Source: Certhia americana (lineage: Eukaryota > Chordata > Aves > Passeriformes > Certhiidae). From it: a stretch of 64,000 bases of DNA. Position 1 is the stretch's first letter. Each line of letters opens with the position of its first letter. Position numbers and translations under genes: made by a program. This document shows positions 22,345 to 33,680 of this stretch, one piece after another. The stretch lies in contig JAGMWU010000029.1 of the NCBI GenBank assembly GCA_018697195.1, positions 488,589-552,588 on the forward strand, given 5' to 3'. Under the pieces are notes generated by a model. The model did no database searches and was not told the origin of the DNA. It saw nothing but the letters and a program-made list of their open reading frames with translations.

Positions 22345-22475
22345 TCCAAATCTCTGAGGTTGGGAAAGCCCTCCAAGATCATTGAATCCAACTTGTCACC
22401 TGTCCCCACCTTGTCAACCCAGAGCCCTGAGTGCTACGTCCAGATGTTCCTTGGGCACCTCCAGGGATGGGGATT
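22345..22475 (-). repeat. CR1 LINE fragment, old
   Basis: Plus strand: AAATCTCTGAGGTTGGGAAA, GCCCTCCAAGATCATTGAAT, CCAACTTGTCACCTGTCCCC and GCACCTCCAGGGATGGGGAT. Inverted CR1 3' region, diverged. Confidence 0.75.
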
Positions 22476-22727
22476 TTACAGGATCTTTCAGGGGCCCTGA
22501 CTGGCACCAAAATATCCCTGGTGGAGGAGCATTTCCTCTTCATCTGCAAGCAGGAAGCAATTTCTCTTCTTCTATCTCACTGCTGCTTTGGCTCTGCCTG
22601 GCTGGGCAAGCTGGTCCATGGCATTGGGAGCCACCAGAATCCCAAGGGAACGTCAGGCACTTCAGAAATCTCGATTTACTGTCAGGGGGAGGTGGCACAT
22701 TCGTTATCCCAGTGATCTAACTGGCAT

Positions 22728-22815
22728 GGAATCACAGAATATTGCGAGTTGGAAGGGACCCACAAGTCCAACTCTTGAGTGAATGGCCCATCCAGGGAAC
22801 AATCCATGAGAAAAT
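22728..22815 (-). repeat. CR1 LINE 3' end, short
   Basis: Plus strand: GGAATCACAGAATATTGCGA, GTTGGAAGGGACCCACAAGT and CCAACTCTTGAGTGAATGGC. This is the inverted 3' end of the subtype with 'gggacccacaag'. Confidence 0.82.
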
Positions 22816-23782
22816 GGAGCCAGTGAAATCCATTGGGATGCACTGGACTTGTGGATTTTTCAGTTGTTCTTCCCTCTTTAATGCCTTTTTCTATGAAGAA
22901 AGAATGAAGCAGAACCACCTCAAACCCTGCCAGGTTCTGAATTTAAAGCATCTGTTCTTCAAGGTGCTTTCTAAATATTTGGAATTAGGATACAAGAAAA
23001 ATTGAATTCTCCTGAAGCGTTTGCAAATCTGGATGGTCCCGATAAGAAGAGGATTAAAGGAAAGTTGTTTGAACAAACCAAGATGGAATGATGAAGGTCT
23101 TTTTGGCACAGCAACTGTGCTGCCAGGAGAATAAAATCCAGATCTCTGGAATTAATTAATATTAATTCATTATTTGTGTAATATAAATCATGTAATTACC
23201 ATGTGCAATTTCCGTTTCAAACTCGGTTAATTTATCATTTTATGTCCTTGTAAACTATGGTTGAATCCAGCAGCTCATTTTTATCTTTGTGTTAATTAAT
23301 TCTTCTCTAACATAACTCTGGACTCGTTTTCTACCTGGCATGGACAGTCAGTTATTCAGGTATAGTCTGTGCTACCAAAATGGGATATGAGGGACTCAGT
23401 CCATGGATTCCTGTCCAAATGGTTCCTCCAGTGCAACTGGGTGTATCCATGAAGACATAGCACATCCCTGAGCACACATGGATTCATCCATTTCCTTAAT
23501 CTCCTGATTTTCCAGTTTTCCTCCACCCTCTACTACACAAAATGGGGCCTAGTAAGAGTTGGGATCATTTTCCTCTTCTTACTCTTCCCTCCGAGGATGG
23601 CTGATTGTTCTGAAAGGAGGCTGAAGTGATAAAGGAGGGGTTTGATCAGTTTTTCTCTGGCAGATTCCTGGGACATGGGCTTAGTGCCAATGTCACAGGG
23701 ATGTGGAGGGCAGAGGGAACACTTGGTGTCCCCAATGAGCATCACCTGCAGGGCACAGCTCTGTGTCAGCCTGGGGAGTGGG
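22816..23782. other. unique sequence, no gene seen
   Basis: No recognised repeat or exon. AATTAATTAATATTAATTCA near 23150 is a simple AT patch. Confidence 0.5.
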
Positions 23783-23996
23783 TTTGGATGGGATAATGGG
23801 AAGGAATTCCTCCCTCTGAGGATGAACAGGGGCTGGGATGGAATTTCCAGAGCAGCTGTGGCTGCCCCTGGATCTCTGGAAATGTCCAAGGCCAGGTTGG
23901 ACAGGGCTTGGAAAACCCTGGGGTAGTGGAAGGTGTCCCTGCCCATGGCAGGGGTGGCTTTAAGGTCCCTCCAACCCAAGCCATTCCATGATTCTT
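23783..23996 (+). repeat. CR1 LINE 3' fragment
   Basis: Sense CR1: GGGAAGGAATTCCTCCCTCT, GGGGCTGGGATGGAATTTCC, AGAGCAGCTGTGGCTGCCCC, GAAATGTCCAAGGCCAGGTT, GGTGTCCCTGCCCATGGCAG and CAAGCCATTCCATGATTC. Confidence 0.96.
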
Positions 23997-24074
23997 TTTT
24001 TATAAACTGGTGTTTTTTCATCATTTTCCTTCCCCCAGCTTTCTCTCCAAAGGCTCCTGGGATTCTTGGGATGC

Positions 24075-24148
24075 CATGTGCAAGGACAGAAGCTGGACTT
24101 GGATAAGCCTTGTGGGTCCCTTCCAGTTCAGGATATTCTATGATTCCT
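24075..24148 (+). repeat. CR1 LINE 3' end, second subtype
   Basis: GCTGGACTTGGATAAGCCTT, GTGGGTCCCTTCCAGTTCAG and GATATTCTATGATTCC. Only the last about 70 bp are present, starting about 80 bp after the previous CR1. Confidence 0.85.
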
Positions 24149-25215
24149 TCCTTTCCTCTTGCCATGAAATACATCCACCATGACCTTATGGAGCTCTGAG
24201 CACAGCTTGGGTTTGATCTCTATGAAAATAAGAGCAGCTGATAATTTATTTCTTTCCAAACTCACATTTTTAATTAGCTGTCTGCTACAAGCAATATTTC
24301 ATCACCCCATCCATCAACAGGGAGACAGTCAAAGCTGTATTTTTAGTTCTTGTGCTCTGCTTTTCCCTCCAGATGCTCATCCTCTCTTTTTTTCCTAATG
24401 TAAAACTATTAATTAATGAGAGACAATCACTCACATAGTGCCACTGGCTGTCGGGAGCTAACAAATGTCAGTTAAAAAAGCGAAATAACAGAATTGGGAG
24501 CATGGAGAGGTGGCAGCAGGAGAAGGGAGATGAGAGGAGTTAATTGCTGGACTTCCAAACATCCAGGGAAGGGAGGTGTTGGAAAAGTTTACAGGGGGGA
24601 ATTAATGATGTACAGTAAATTAACTCAAAATGCTAAAGCTGGAAGGGACATCCTAATTATGAAAGAAGGCAGGATGAGGACTGGGAAAAGGAATGGTGGG
24701 GCACTGGTGGTGACAGGACAGAGCTGCTAGGGGGCCTTGTTTGGAGCCTTGGAAGGGAGCTCTGGATCTTCTGCTCCAGCAGAGCACAAGAAGCTGTGGA
24801 ACATCACAACAAGGGGGGTTGAAGCCTCCCCTGGGCCCTGCTGAGCTGTGCTGAGAGGTTTTGCTGTCAGAGCTGCTGCTGGTGACAGGGTGATGGTGTC
24901 TGGGTGTCCCTGGGGACAGGAGGGCAGCAGTGTCATGTCAGAGGGTACAGTGGTGGCAGCTCTGTCCTGGCTCCTTCCTGCAGCTCCTCTCCCAGCAGGA
25001 GGCAATGAGGCCAGAGAGAGAGAATAAACTGGGTAGAAACAAAAGCCGGTGCTAAGCAGGGGCTGGGGCTCAGTCACTGAGGGGCTGTTGGAGGAAATAA
25101 CCCCATTGTTCTTCAAATCTTCTCTGTAGGTCTGGCACAGAGAGGGAGAGACTCTCCTGTTACTGTCAGAACACTCAAATGGGGCTGTTGTGCCTCTCTT
25201 GATGAGGTCGCCAGG
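24149..25215. other. unique sequence, no gene seen
   Basis: No recognised repeat or exon before the LTR. Confidence 0.45.
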
Positions 25216-25667
25216 TGATGCCTTAGGATTTTAGCTTTTATATTTTCCATGTATTTGTAATCCTGCAGTTCTTTAGTGTGTAACTCTAAACTCCATACAC
25301 AGTGTGAGCTGCTGCTTTCCCATTTTGGTCAGACACAACAATTCCTCTCCAGGCCTGGCAATCAAGGACACCTCACTGTTTCAGGGCCCAAGAGATGTAA
25401 ACAAAAATGAGTTGGGGGGCAGCAAACTTGGGGTAAATGACTTCATTTCCTGAAGCTGTAATTGGGAGATTAGCTCCCAATATGCAAATGGACCAAACTT
25501 ACAGAAGTGTGAAAACCTGTGACCCATTGTCCATTTTTGGGTGTAGCCCCTGGGTGCAGCCCCTGTGTGCCCAAAATGTACCTAAAGGCCCTTCAATAAA
25601 TATCACTGCTTTTTATTCCCTTGATTTTGTCTGCCCTCCGTTTTTAGATAGTTCCAAAAAGGCATCA
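25216..25667 (+). mobile_element. complete solo LTR of an endogenous retrovirus
   Basis: A 452-bp element bounded by perfect 7-bp terminal inverted repeats, TGATGCC and GGCATCA. Inside are a POU-octamer match ATGCAAAT (25482-25489) and a polyadenylation signal AATAAA (25595-25600) followed by a T-rich stretch. It resembles a songbird ERVL-type LTR; that label is from memory. There are no internal viral genes on either side, so it is a solo LTR left by recombination. Flanks read CAGG on the left and AGGG on the right, so only AGG could be a residual target duplication. Confidence 0.88.
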
Positions 25668-27089
25668 AGGGACAACCTGACCTGAGACACCCCCTCCTCC
25701 TGCCCTGGCCTCCTGACTGCTCCAGAGCTGCAGCAATTGAGCCCACGAGAAGTTCCCTAGCACAGGGCTCTCTCTCTCTTTGAAGAGAGACATCTGAGCA
25801 CTGCAAGGTCTTTTTCATCTCGCAGCACGATAATGTTCTCCATCAGTCTTTGCTCCAACCCTCCTGCTACAAAAGAGAATAAAAAAATGCCCCTTGATTT
25901 CCTCGGTGAGCTCTGGACCAAGCCTCTGCTTTTTACAATATTTTCGATGTGAGGAGGGGAAAATGAGCTGAATATTAGCAGACAACGCTGAGGCTGAGTT
26001 ACATCAGGGCCCCCAAGGAATTCGTTATCTGGGTTTTGGGATCACATGCTCCAAGAGGTCAGCTATTAATAGGTTCTAAGAGCTGAGCTGGTGATCATTA
26101 GGTGCTTTGAATAAATTACAAGGGTTTTGTTTGAGGTGGGTGTCGTGTTCAAGGGGTCGGTAATTAAAGCTGTTTCTGGGTTAATGTTTTATCTGTTCAT
26201 CCAGCCGTGGAATCAATTCATAGTAAAGACGCCTTTTTAACACACTTGCACTACACATCCCCGAGGTTTTGATAAGCACCTTCCAAGGATGTTTGGATTT
26301 TTTAATGGATTCCTTCTTGTGATGACTATTTCAATGCTTTTTAGCAATCCTTAAAGCAGATCCCTTTCCCACTACTGGCATGCTATTTGCTGTTCCATTC
26401 TATGTCAGCTCATCCTTTCATCTTCCTCGTTATTCTTCCCCCATGAAAAGTCTTTTGGAAGTTTACTTTAGCCTTGACATTCCAAATGTTATTTATTGCA
26501 TTGTCTAGCAGGTTGTCTCTCCCTCCATGTGACCTTTCAATATGATTTCAGAGCTGAGCTTCTGGCCCTCAGAATATCTGGGATGATGGCTGCAGCTCCC
26601 AGAACTTTTTGCTTAGACAATAACAGCATTTTCTATTCAAAAAATCAGTGCAAGGAGTCATCAACCTCTCATTTACAGCCTCCTCCTCATTCCACTGCAG
26701 TGCAAATCCACAGAGAAAGGTATGAAATCACTTCTGCTGCAGCAGAATAAGCCCCATGGACACAGAGGTTCCTTTTCCAATATTACTTTCCAACCCCAAG
26801 GCATCCCAGAGAGCTTTCCTGAGTCAAATTATCTATTTATGGCCCTGTGCAAAGGCAGGCTGAGGTAGTGGCCTTCCTCTCAGCACTGGAATTGTCTCAC
26901 TGAGTCTGCTAAGTAGTTGCAAATCTGATCTCTCATTCATTCCTCCTGGCTTGTTCAGCATTCCGTGGCAGTGAGTGCACTCAGATTTAATTTACATAAA
27001 CTGCTGCTACAGGATCTTTCCCTGGATATTCCAAACAAGGTGCCTGCTCTGGCTCTGCAGGGCCTTGTGTGTTCTGTTCTGCACTCGGA
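25668..27089. other. unique sequence, candidate regulatory block
   Basis: No recognised repeat. About 26040-26290 is repeat-free, with CTATTAATAG, GGTAATTAAAGC and GGTTAATG in moderately AT-rich DNA. A candidate conserved non-coding element by appearance only. Confidence 0.4.
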
Positions 27090-27207
27090 AAATCATAAAC
27101 CTTGGAATGGTTTGGTTGGAAAGGGCCTTGAAACTCTTCCAGTTCCATGGGGAGGGACACCTTCCACTAGACCAGGATGCTCCAAAACCCATCCAAAACT
27201 TCCAGGT
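27090..27207 (-). repeat. CR1 LINE 3' fragment
   Basis: Plus strand: AAATCATAAACCTTGGAATG, GTTTGGTTGGAAAGGGCCTT, GGGGAGGGACACCTTCCACT and ATGCTCCAAAACCCATCC. Truncated within the 3' 120 bp. Confidence 0.9.
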
Positions 27208-28320
27208 ACAGAGGAGTGAGTGAAAACTCCCTGCCAGGGCTCAAAGGGCAGAGCCCAGCAAAGCTAGCCTGGAAGTTTTCATGGAGAAGACCCAAATTTT
27301 TTTCCCCACAATGATGTTCGCTTTATTTCTGCTCCTGCCTTTTCTGCCTTGGCTCTGGTGAGGTTTAAAGCAGGAGTCTGAGCTTGGCTGCAGTCCCTGG
27401 GTGTCCAGGGAATGGCAGAGAGCTCGTGTTGTGTGTCAGGATGGGTTAAATTACGATGTTATCCTGCCTTTCCAGTCAAGTATTCCCTTTGTACATTGAC
27501 CAACATAGATAATAAATCACTGCTTTACTTTAGGCCCTTTTTGGCAGTTTTTAATGCTGCATTTACCAGTTAATGTCACTGGAACCATCTCACACCAAGG
27601 AATTAAGCAATCCACCCACTCTGGATGGTTCCAGCATGGACAGGACTGCAGTGGGCAGCTCAGACTGTGTTCACACACACACAAACAGGAAGGACTTGGA
27701 CCCTACAAACCCTGGTCTCTGGAAACTAGCAAGGTCCTTACAGGGAAGTATTTCCATAACTGGGTCCTTTCCTTCCATAGCAAAAATAAAACTAATGCCA
27801 AACCAGAACACTAGGAAAAGGTTGTGTTCTGGCATTCCTCCTCTTCCAAGCTGATGGAGCTGCAGTTTTGTTACTCAGCCCATCAGGCAGTGATGGTTTC
27901 AGGAATTAATATGATGGGGTGGGAGCACAGCTGAATAAACTGAATTTTCACCCAATGATGACCAGTTAGGTTTAACATTTCAAGTCCATTTCCTCAGTAA
28001 CTTCCCTAAGCAAAGATTAGAGCACAGCCTAAGGTTTAAAACCACAGGAGGGGGAGAGAAAATGTTTTAAAGGGTTTTAGGCTGCATGAATTGATGGAGG
28101 GAATTCCACGTGGGAGAGGTTAATGGAACAATGTCTTTGTTATCAAGAGAACAGGGAAACAATCCTTTGTATTCCTGGGATCCAGAATTTATTCTAAAGC
28201 TGCTGGGACAAGATTTCTTCTCAGACCTGCCAACAGCTGAACCCAGAGAGGTTCAGGATTCACCAGAGGGTGCAGGTGGAACAAATATTAAAATTTGAAT
28301 TTTGTTTTTTTCAAAACTCT
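27208..28320. other. unique sequence, no gene seen
   Basis: No recognised repeat or exon. Confidence 0.5.
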
Positions 28321-28550
28321 GGAATCTTTGTGGTGGACATTGGACAAAACCAAAATATCGGGATCTTTGTGGTAAACATTGGACTGAACCAAAACATTGG
28401 GATCTTTGTGGGGGACACTGGACTGACCTAAAACATCAGGATCTTTATGGGGGACACTGAACTAAACCAAAACATCAGGATCTTTGTGATTGACATTGGA
28501 CTGACCAAAACATCGGGATCTTTATGGTGGACATTGGACTGACCCAGGTC
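28321..28550. repeat. 39-bp tandem repeat, six copies
   Basis: Six units start at G(G/A)GATCTTTGTGG at about 39-bp spacing. Each contains GGACA(T/C)TGGACTGA and CCAAAACATC. One unit is one or two bases short. It is not similar to the other minisatellites here. Confidence 0.95.
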
Positions 28551-29639
28551 AAACACTGACACCACAACCCTGCAGGACATTAATGATTCCATGGGGGGGG
28601 AAGCAGAATGATTGAAAGAACCTTGTGACATTCTCCATGAAAATACCCTTTTCCCCTTCCTTTGGTGAGCTAGAAATGTTCTTTCATTCTCTTTTAAGGT
28701 AGGAATGCTCTTTTCTTGCTTGTTGATGCAGCTGGGAGGATCAATAAGTTTGTCTTTTTTCTCATGTCTCTGCTTGTCCTCAATTATATTTGATTAGAGT
28801 TTGAGCAGGGGCTGTTTAGTTGCAGCACTTGGTAGTTCTCTGGCAGAAACCTGCATAATTTGGGGCAATTTACTGAATGATTTTGTGTATTGGGTACCTA
28901 TTTTTAAGCAAAGATAATGAGAGTTTTGTTCTACCTGTCTGTGATGTTTCCTAATCCATGTTTCTGACCTTGCCTGGGGCCCACATTTCTGTAATGTTCA
29001 GGCTGCAATGTAAACAATTTTGTTCCTACTGTATTTCTATTTACCCATGTGGCTTAGGGGGATTTTTTTTTTATTGGAAACCCTTTACCTGTGTTTGTTC
29101 AGACAGAAATTATCTATGCCATGGCATGCAGGGCAGCATTTTGTTCTCTTCTCTTTCGTTCCTGGCCTAAATGAAAGGTGAGAGGCAGAAGCACCAAAGC
29201 ATTGCTACAGCTGCCTCTCACCTTGAAATCACGGGGGAAACCCATAAATTCCAAATATTGGATTTAAGGTTTTGAAGATTCTTGATAGAAATACTACCAA
29301 AGGAGAGGCACCCTTGGGATTTACACCATGCTTGGATTTAATTATTCTTAGGGAAGCATTATGTCCTGCCAAGGCGTTTGTCCTTTGCTGTCAGGGCTGC
29401 AAGCACAAATTTCACTTTTCCAGAGAGGACCCATAATGGCCTAAAAATAAGCAAATGAAACCAATTGTGGCTGGGATTATTGTAATTTTTGGTGTCACTA
29501 AAAGCTCATCCTGTTCAGGATGCTCCAAATGCTCATCCAGAATTGCACATGGTCTTTCCTGGGCAATATTTCCTTTGCGTTTGTATCAGTATCAGCTGGA
29601 AAAATGGGATTGTGTTTGTGAGGACACAGAGGTCTTTGG
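28551..29639. other. unique sequence, no gene seen
   Basis: No recognised repeat or exon. Confidence 0.5.
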
Positions 29640-30288
29640 AGGAGGGTCAGGAGGTGACACAGGGGGAGGAGGTGACACAGGTAGAGAGAGGAGGTGACAC
29701 AGGGGGAGAGAGGAGGTGACACAGGTGGAGAGAGAGGAGGTGACACAGGTAGAGGAGGTGACACGGGGGGAGAGAGGAGGTGACACAGGGGAGAGAGAGG
29801 AGGTGACACAGGGGAGAGAGAGGAGGTGACACAGGTAGAGGAGGTGACACAAGGGAGAGAGAGGAGGTGACACAGGTAGAGGAGGTGACATGAGGGAGAG
29901 AGGAGGTGACACAAGGGAGAGAGAGGAGATGGCACAGCTAGAGAGAGGAGGATGACACAGGTGGAGAGAGAGGAGGATGACACAGGTGGAGAGAGGAGGT
30001 GACACAGGTGGAGAGAGGAGGTGACACAGGTGGAGGAGGTGACACAAGGGAGAGAGAGGAGATGGCACAGGTAGAGAGAGGAGGATGACACAGGTGTAGA
30101 GAGAGGAGGTGACACAAGAGAGAGAGAGGAGGATGACACAGGTGTAGAGAGAGGAGGATTTCACAGGTGTAGAGAGGAGGTGGCACAGCAGGGAGAGCAG
30201 AGGGTGGCACAGGGGGAAGGAGGTGGCACAGGTGGAGAGAAGAGGTACCACAAGTGGAAAGAGGAGGTGACAGAGGTGGAGAGAGGGT
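29640..30288. repeat. GA-rich minisatellite
   Basis: About 650 bp of GAGGAGGTGACACAGGTGGA type units of roughly 20-33 bp, with spacers AGAGAG or GGGAGAGAG. Units in the right half carry GAGGATGACACAGG and GAGATGGCACAG variants, arranged as repeated multi-unit blocks. The plus strand is nearly all purine apart from TGACAC. Minus-strand open frames of 213 and 243 codons here encode only a repeated Cys-His-Leu-Leu-Ser pattern and are by-products. Confidence 0.95.
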
Positions 30289-30370
30289 GGCTGTTTCTTT
30301 CTCATCTTCAAAGGAAACCTCATTTGCTGTCTTGGAACACCTTGTGGGTTTGCACAGAACTTTCAGTTAG

Positions 30371-30655
30371 AGAATCATGGGATGATTTAGGTGGGAAGGG
30401 ACCTTGGAGTTAGTGTAATTCCAACCTCCTGCCATGGGCAGGGACACCTCCCACTATCCCAGGGTGCTCCAAGCGCTATCCAGCCTGGCCTTAGACACTC
30501 CCAGGGATCCAAGGGCAGCCACAGCTGCTCTGGGAATTCCATCTTAGCCCCTCCCCACCCTCCAAGGGAGAAATTCCTTCCCAATATCCCATCTAACCCT
30601 GCCCTCTGGCAGTGGAAAGCCATTCCCTGTGACCTGTCTACTATTCCAGAAGAAC
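30371..30655 (-). repeat. CR1 LINE 3' fragment, about 285 bp
   Basis: Plus strand: GAATCATGGGATGATTTAGG, TGCCATGGGCAGGGACACCT, GGTGCTCCAAGCGCTATCCA, GCCACAGCTGCTCTGGGAAT, GGGAGAAATTCCTTCCCAAT and CCCTCTGGCAGTGGAAAGCC. It has nearly the same extent as the copy at 19330. Confidence 0.96.
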
Positions 30656-31626
30656 CTTAGGGGAGAAATTCCAGGTGATGCTGTGGCCACCCTTTCAGTG
30701 ACCACCCCACCATTTTTTTTTCCTGAGGCCACCCCTGGCCCCAAGGTGCTGCTGGAGGATCCCAGTCCAGGGTCACATCCCAAGTGTAAAAGCTTCTGAT
30801 GTTTCATCCCAGGGGCAGCCCCATGCCAGGGAAACGTGCTCTGGATAGAATCAGGAATGCTCCAAATGGACCGGGAGCCTTCAGAGTCAGCAGGACCTGT
30901 GTGTGCCTGGTCTGAGCCTCTCAGAGGCATTGGGGCAATTGGGAAGCTCAGCTCCCATTAATTTTTATGAAAATTTAGCACCCAAATGCCCCTGGGTAGT
31001 TTTGAAAAATCTTCTCTTTTAGTGGGAGGCATAAAAGTGAGTGTTTGAATTAGCTGAATTGTGTGAGTAGTTCGTTAGTGTTGGAGATGATAAAAAATGC
31101 TCTTCCAGACAATTAATTATCTCCTGAGCTGCTCCAGTGGTGACATCTCCTTCCTGCCTCAGAGCACTTTGTTGTTGGCCTGGAGCTGGGGAGTTTATGC
31201 TCCTTTTTAACTCCTTAGCCCACTTCATATATCTCAGGAAGTTCTCAGGAACCATAAAAACGTCTCACAGTCATTTAAGTTCCTCCACTTTATCAATATT
31301 GGTATTTAGGAAGAAGGGAACAACTCTTAATTGTTTTCCTGTGCTCTGCCATGTGGACTGTGGTTCTCATTGGCCCTGCCAGGGAGCTCAGGGAGCAGGG
31401 GAAGGAATTTCCTCTGGGATGTTTGTTCTCATTAACACTGACTGATGTTTTTTAGGGGTTCTCAGGCATCAGAATTTCAGGAGACCTCACTAGCAGGAGA
31501 TGTGCTCCTGGTGTTCAAATTTTTCTGTCCAGAAAGGTTTATAAAAACTTGACTTTTCTCTCTGCACAAGTAACATCTGAGGCAGGATGGTCTTTTGGAA
31601 TTGTACTAGGATGGGATGCACTCAGA
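30656..31626. other. unique sequence, no gene seen
   Basis: No recognised repeat or exon. Confidence 0.45.
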
Positions 31627-31790
31627 GTCAGGGAATCATTACAGCTGGAAAAGGCCTCCAAGACCATCAAGTCCAACCTTTGACAGAATCCCACCATGGG
31701 GGAATGTTCCACATTGTGAAATGCCTGGTCTGCTCCTTTTTTAACACTTCCAGGAATGGTGACTCCAAACATCCCTGGGGAGCCTGTCCC
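31627..31790 (-). repeat. CR1 LINE fragment, old
   Basis: Plus strand: GTCAGGGAATCATTACAGCT, GGAAAAGGCCTCCAAGACCA, TCAAGTCCAACCTTTGACAG and ACTTCCAGGAATGGTGACTC, then CATCCCTGGGGAGCCTGT. This is the inverted CR1 3' region. Confidence 0.82.
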
Positions 31791-33399
31791 TGGTATCATT
31801 ACAGTTTTCTGTGGATCATTCCCCACTTTCAGCCTGATAACTGAATTTGAAAAATACCTTGGGTAGAATAATTCCATATTTTTTCAGAAAGGTCTTCCTC
31901 AAGCTCACAAAAAGTTGACTTCCGTTATCCTGCTCTTCACTGGGAGCATGTTACAGAGAGATTCCAAATCATTCCGATTCTTCTCAGTCCATTCTTGTTG
32001 CTCTCCATCACTCCCACCATAAATAAACTTTCCCAGCCTCTGTTTTGCATCCGGGGGGGTATCAGTTCCCTTCTGTCTCCAGGATCACTTACCTGAGGTG
32101 GGATGATGGGAGCCAACAGCTCGTGCAGAGCCCCAGAGGATGTGTGGAGTACACCTGCCTTGCTAATTACCACATGCCAGCTTTAATTGCATGACTGCAG
32201 CAATGGGATCACACCACTTCCCCTGACATGCTGTGACTGGAACAGCCCACGTTGATTCCTTAGCTACCTGTTGCCCCAAAATGAAATATTTGTCTTATCT
32301 GACACAAATTATAATTATACCAAGGAACTTGGAGGTTCTTCCTCCTCCCCTCCCTCTTCTTTTGTCTTCCTAATTATCACTGTGGCTCCCAATGGAAGTG
32401 GTTGGTATAGCTGCTCATTAGCCAAATACTTTCTTCAGCAATTACCAGAAATTTAGGGAGCCAATTTGGAAAAAACACCGCAGAGTTTTGCCTGTGGAAA
32501 ATTCTCAGGTGCATTTCCAACTCTATTGGTGTAAATGTAAGAAGCTGCCCTGATGTAGCTGCATTCCCTTGAAGCAGAGACAAATTTAGCTCTCACTTAA
32601 AACCTGGACACCAAATTTTATTGATTGATATTGAAGCTATAAATTGAGCCTGACTTTAGCAGGCCTGAGCCTACCCAGCACCAGGAGCTTCCATGGAGAG
32701 ACAAGATTTATACTGGTCCAGGATCCTGATTGAAATCCTGTGACCTTTCATTATTTTGTGGTGAAGTAATTTCAGCTCAGCCCTGACAAGCCCAGACAGT
32801 CAAACCCAGCCTCCAATCCCCATCAAAACACCAGGGAACAGATTTCTTGTGAGCCCAGAATTTTTGTGGAGCTCTTGAGGCTCTGCTTCATGTTCATATC
32901 TTAGGTGAAAGGTCTCAAAACCTTTAACTCAGTGAAAATTGTGGCAACCTTGCCATTTCACAGTGTCAGACACTGAAATATTAAGAACAGAAGCGAATAT
33001 TCTGGGATGATAACCCCATCCATGTTCAGCTCTGGGAGCAGCCCAGGATGTGACTTAGGTTGGGATGTTGTTTCCTACAGGAATGAAGGACTGCAGATGG
33101 ATTTAGGGAGTTTTTAACCAACCTTTTCATGGGGTCAGAGGGTGCACAGCTGGCACAAGCCCTGGGCACACGAGGGAAGTAAAGATCCAATAAAAAGCTT
33201 GGGTTAGGTTCCGTTCAGGAGAGTGGAACTTTGCTGTGTCCAGGTGTCTCCATGTGCTGGTGGGTCCCAGCAGGAACTTGCCAGAATGAGGATTTCCAGT
33301 CCCACAGCAGACCACAGGAGCAAACAAGGGGCCAGTCAGTGCAATTCCAGCCCCAGAGGAGAAGAGGGAATGCAGACTTTGGAAAACAAAGTGTTGTAG
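31791..33399. other. mostly unique, weak exon candidate at 32093-32164
   Basis: On the minus strand CCACCTCAG then GTAAGTGATC (near 32080-32100) is a perfect splice-donor match. About 72 bp upstream on that strand is TAATTAG as a possible acceptor, though without a strong pyrimidine tract. The stretch between is open in the frame reading KAGVLHTSSGALHELLAPII. I do not recognise it; a chance donor is quite possible. The rest of the interval shows nothing. Confidence 0.25.
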
Positions 33400-33680
33400 G
33401 AGTTAAGCTGAGGGCGTAAGGCACTGGCTGAGTTCCCAGCTTTGTCACCGTTTTCTGGGTGACCTTGGCTGAGTCACATAATCTTTCTTTACCTGAGAGC
33501 TGTGTGTGGGAGTAATGATGTCTCCCTGGGCAAAAAGGCACCTTTCCTGCTGCATTCTGATGCTCCGGTGTCTGGGATCACAGGTGTTTCTAGAAATTCG
33601 GGACATTACAGTATAGATTGTCCCATCCTACGTGTGTCTGGAGCACTGGAGAGGCGCAGAGCTCTATAAATACAGATATA
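33400..33680 (+). repeat. probable ancient MIR-type SINE (core-SINE)
   Basis: GCACTGGCTGAGTTCCCAGC, TTTGTCACCG, GGGTGACCTTGGCTGAGTCA, CATAATCTTTCTTTACCTGA and GGGAGTAATGATG follow the order of the MIR core and its pyrimidine-rich downstream part. The right end, GGAGCACTGGAGAGGCGCAG then CTCTATAAATACAG, resembles the old LINE-derived tail 'gcgctatataaatgcaa'. The A and B promoter boxes at the left are not clear. Such elements predate the bird-mammal split. The call rests on memory of the consensus. Confidence 0.6.

Noticed and set aside
23533..24174. 213-codon minus-strand open frame
   Set aside because: Much of it is the antisense of a CR1 3' end.
25437..25685. 82-codon plus-strand open frame
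   Set aside because: It lies inside the solo LTR and matches non-coding LTR sequence, not a viral gene.
29498..30323. Two long minus-strand open frames (213 and 243 codons)
   Set aside because: They are translations of the GA-rich minisatellite, made of repeated CHLLS-type words. The stop-free state follows from the repeat unit.
33650..33680. CTCTATAAATACAG as a TATA-box promoter
   Set aside because: It fits better as the tail of the ancient SINE, and no transcription unit is visible downstream.
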